Part shown: positions 61,951 through 64,000 of the stretch, one piece after another
Position numbering within the stretch: position 1 is the stretch's first letter
Layout of the letters: each line of letters begins with the position of its first letter
From: Pelosinus fermentans DSM 17108
GTDB lineage: Bacteria; Bacillota; Negativicutes; DSM-13327
Direction: 5' to 3'
Assembly: GCF_000271485.2 (NCBI RefSeq)
Contig: NZ_AKVN02000001.1
Location: forward strand, 1,616,001-1,680,000
DNA: 64,000 nucleotides
Translations under genes and position numbers: made by a program
The notes under the pieces: generated by a model
What the model was told of the DNA's origin: nothing
The model's input: the letters and a program-made list of their open reading frames with translations, nothing else
Database searches by the model: none

Positions 61951-62724
61951 ATGGTAAAGGTTGCACTTGTCGTTGGTGGAGGAAGAAGTTTAGGAGAATA
62001 TTTAAGTAAGCATATGGCGAAGGAAGGATATGAGGTAGCTGTTGCAGACTTGATATATGAAAATGCACAAAAGGTTTCAGATGATATCAATGCTAGCGGT
62101 GGTAAAGCAATTGCAGTAGGGGTGAATGCTTGTAGTGAAGATGAAGTAAAAGCAATGGTACAAAAGGTTGTAAAGGAATTAGGAAGAGTGGACTTATTAA
62201 TATACAATGCAGGAATAGCCAAAAGCTGCAAGATTACTGAATTCGAATTACGAGAATTTAATCGAATTGTAGATGTTAATTTAAATGGATATTTTCTTTG
62301 TGCTAGAGAAGTAGCGAAAGTAATGATAGATAGAAATATTAAAGGAGCTATTATTGAAATAAATTCTAAATCGGGTAAAACGGGAAGTAAATTTAACAGT
62401 GGCTACTCAGCGGCAAAGTTTGCAGCTGTTGGTTTAACGCAAAGTTTAGCTTTAGATCTAGCGGATGATAATATAAGAGTCAATGCAATGATGCTTGGCA
62501 ATCTTCTGGATTCAGATTTATTTGAAAGCTTGCTGCCCCAATATGCAGTTAAATTAGGAATACCAGAATCACGAGTAAAGCAAACATATATAGATAAGGT
62601 GCCATTAAAGAGAGGATGCACTTTTGAAGATGTTGCAAATGTAGTTGCTTTTTATGCGTCAGAAAAAGCAAATTATTTAACAGGGCAATCTGTAAATATA
62701 ACTGGTGGACAAGTAATGCACTGA
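61951..62724 (+). CDS. srlD: Sorbitol-6-phosphate 2-dehydrogenase
   Basis: The 257-residue short-chain dehydrogenase has the cofactor loop VALVVGGGRSLGEYL, the NAG motif (LIYNAGIAKS) and catalytic S-Y-K (NSKSGKTGSKFNSGYSAAKFA). It matches SrlD, which oxidises sorbitol 6-phosphate to fructose 6-phosphate. Neighbouring gutM, srlA and srlE support this. CAGGAGG lies upstream. Confidence 0.93.
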   Translation: MVKVALVVGGGRSLGEYLSKHMAKEGYEVAVADLIYENAQKVSDDINASGGKAIAVGVNACSEDEVKAMVQKVVKELGRVDLLIYNAGIAKSCKITEFELREFNRIVDVNLNGYFLCAREVAKVMIDRNIKGAIIEINSKSGKTGSKFNSGYSAAKFAAVGLTQSLALDLADDNIRVNAMMLGNLLDSDLFESLLPQYAVKLGIPESRVKQTYIDKVPLKRGCTFEDVANVVAFYASEKANYLTGQSVNITGGQVMH

Positions 62725-62824
62725 GAGGATGTGTCAAAAAAACAAGTTAATTAGTAGTTAAAATAGCTGAACAGTAAGATAATAGTTAATGAAAGTAGGA
62801 CTTGAGATTAAAGGGGGAAACTAT

Positions 62825-63244
62825 ATGCTGTGGTTTGTTCTTCTTGCTGCAGGGATGTGGATACTTCAAGGAGTACTTGGTTTTTGGCAATTGAGACATT
62901 TTAATCAGCGATTTAAATTATTGAGAAAAGAAGGCAGAGTCGTTATTGGCAAGTCTAAAGGCCGTGTTACCGCTGGGGTTGTGCTGATGTTTTGTCTTGA
63001 TCAAGATTGCAATATTATCAGGGGCGAAAAAATGGAAGGGTTTTCAATTTTTGCTAGATTGAAGCCTTTTAATTGCTTCAATCATTTAAATTTATTAGCC
63101 CTTGAAGAAGGTAAATGTTACGGATTAGATAAATCAGCGAGCAAGGCAGTAATGAACGCTATTGAAAATTATAAGGCGTTTATTAATATAGCGAAATCTG
63201 GTATGGAGGTGGCTGGAACAGAAAATACAAGAATCACTGTGTAA
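62825..63244 (+). CDS. gutM: Glucitol operon activator GutM
   Basis: The 139-residue product has an N-terminal hydrophobic helix ([22 protein letters not shown]) and the GutM/SrlM pattern ([30 protein letters not shown]). In E. coli GutM activates srl expression. AAAGGGGG precedes the ATG at 62825; the longer frame from 62789 lacks such a site. Confidence 0.9.
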   Translation: MLWFVLLAAGMWILQGVLGFWQLRHFNQRFKLLRKEGRVVIGKSKGRVTAGVVLMFCLDQDCNIIRGEKMEGFSIFARLKPFNCFNHLNLLALEEGKCYGLDKSASKAVMNAIENYKAFINIAKSGMEVAGTENTRITV

Positions 63245-63278
63245 TGGCATTAAAAAAAATATTGAGAGAAGGTATCGT

Positions 63279-63848
63279 ATGGACATTTTCATTGTGTTGG
63301 CCAAAGGGTTTATCGGCATGTTTAATGAAGGTGGCAAGGTTTTTGTAAGTATGATAACTGGAATAATACCTACGTTAGTTATGTTGCTTGTAGCCATGAA
63401 TGCTCTAATTCGATTTGTCGGGCAAGAGAAAGTTGAAAAGCTCGCTCATTTGTGTGGTGGCAATCCTATATCTAGATATCTTATTTTACCAGTAATAGGA
63501 ACTTTTTTCTTTTGTAATCCAATGACTTTATCGTTAGGAAAGTTCTTGCCTGAAAAATATAAGCCCAGTTATTATGCTGCATCTTCTTTTTCTTGTCATA
63601 GTATGAATGGTTTATTTCCACATATAAATCCTGGAGAATTATTTGTTTTTCTTGGAATTGCGGCTGGGATAACTCAATTGGGTTTATCAACGGTTGATTT
63701 AGCAGTAAGATACTTTCTTGTTGGAGTTGTGACCAATTTCTTTAGAGGATGGATTACTGATTTTATTACCGCATATGTTGAAAAACAACAAGGCGTCAAG
63801 TTAAAAGCTGAAGTGAGTACTGTACAGTCGACTGGCTTCACGATTTAG
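63279..63848 (+). CDS. srlA: PTS glucitol/sorbitol-specific EIIC subunit
   Basis: The 189-residue membrane protein matches Srl[71 protein letters not shown] and [28 protein letters not shown]. It forms part of the channel that imports and phosphorylates sorbitol. GAGAGAAGG precedes the start. The EIIB gene follows after 16 bases. Confidence 0.95.
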   Translation: MDIFIVLAKGFIGMFNEGGKVFVSMITGIIPTLVMLLVAMNALIRFVGQEKVEKLAHLCGGNPISRYLILPVIGTFFFCNPMTLSLGKFLPEKYKPSYYAASSFSCHSMNGLFPHINPGELFVFLGIAAGITQLGLSTVDLAVRYFLVGVVTNFFRGWITDFITAYVEKQQGVKLKAEVSTVQSTGFTI

Positions 63849-63864
63849 GAAGGGGGGATTGGAA

Positions 63865-64000
63865 ATGGCGAATTATAAATCAGTTATTATAACGGCAGGA
63901 CGAGGCGGCTTTGGTGGACCATTAGTGATTCAGCCTAATGATACCAAGAATAAGATTGTCAATATTACCGGTGGTGTCATTTCATCTGTTGCAGAAAAGA
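63865..64000 (+). CDS. srlE: PTS glucitol/sorbitol-specific EIIB subunit, 3' end cut by window
   Basis: The 45 visible codons read MANYKSVIITAGRGGFGGPL and continue with IQPNDTKNKIVNITGGVISSVAEK. This is the SrlE N-terminus. AAGGGGGGATTGGAA precedes the ATG. The gene is open at the window end; srlB (EIIA) is expected beyond. Confidence 0.9.
   Translation, partial: MANYKSVIITAGRGGFGGPLVIQPNDTKNKIVNITGGVISSVAEK

Overview
The window looks like chromosome of an anaerobic, low-GC, diderm Firmicute (class Negativicutes; a Pelosinus/Sporomusa-like genus is my best guess, inferred and not proven). Ribosome binding sites are strong Firmicute-type AGGAGG, and the suf operon has the Firmicute order sufCBDSU. 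The cell nevertheless encodes outer-membrane-dependent functions: a TonB protein, an AsmA/TamB-like protein and an AcrAB-type RND pump. Ferredoxin-dependent 2-oxoacid oxidoreductase genes and two radical SAM enzymes fit an anaerobe. No rRNA, tRNA, CRISPR array, transposase gene or complete prophage was seen.

Layout. 0-5 kb: the end of an ABC ATPase, an SPL-like radical SAM protein, a zinc-ribbon membrane protein, a flavin reductase beside the remnant of an HxlR regulator, a 3D-domain protein and a holin-like/amidase fusion. 4.9-13.2 kb: a complete xylose locus, xylR then xylB-xylA-xylF-xylG-xylH, with several XylR-type operators; xylG carries a one-base frameshift in a G run. 13.3-14.9 kb: an AsmA/TamB-like gene on the minus strand. 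15.2-23.1 kb: a Fur-box-marked iron region with tonB and an FTR1/P19/DUF2318/two MacB-like permeases/ATPase/FMN-binding lipoprotein operon, resembling the Campylobacter FTR1-P19 system but ending in a flavoprotein. 23.4-25.2 kb: a divergent LexA/CI-like and Cro-like switch followed by a DhaL-like protein that has lost metal-binding aspartates.

25.5-30.4 kb: a lipoprotein, a Gfo/Idh/MocA oxidoreductase and korDABC. 30.5-35.6 kb: sufCBDSU behind a clear sigma-A-type promoter. 35.9-42.6 kb: a polysaccharide deacetylase, a fragment of a duplicated korD-like ferredoxin gene, a DASS transporter, a convergent LytS/LytTR two-component pair and an M29 aminopeptidase. 42.6-50.5 kb: an amino-acid ABC transporter without an adjacent ATPase, a YczE-like membrane protein, a glucosaminidase and an RND pump. 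50.7-54.5 kb: a TPP riboswitch followed by thiD-cytX-thiM-thiE. 54.6-60.4 kb: msrB, sfsA, a radical SAM protein, a class 3 lipase and an exported PepF-like peptidase. 60.6-64 kb: a SorC regulator and a glucitol PTS operon that runs off the end.

The non-coding fraction is dominated by one family of small palindromic repeats (about ten copies, three sequence variants: CTCTGCG, CTTTGCG and CTTCGCG types), one of which sits between the TPP riboswitch and thiD. The strongest candidates for something undescribed are the LexA-like/Cro-like/pseudo-DhaL module, the holin-amidase fusion, the ferredoxin-gene fragment in front of the DASS transporter, and the flavoprotein-terminated FTR1/P19 operon.
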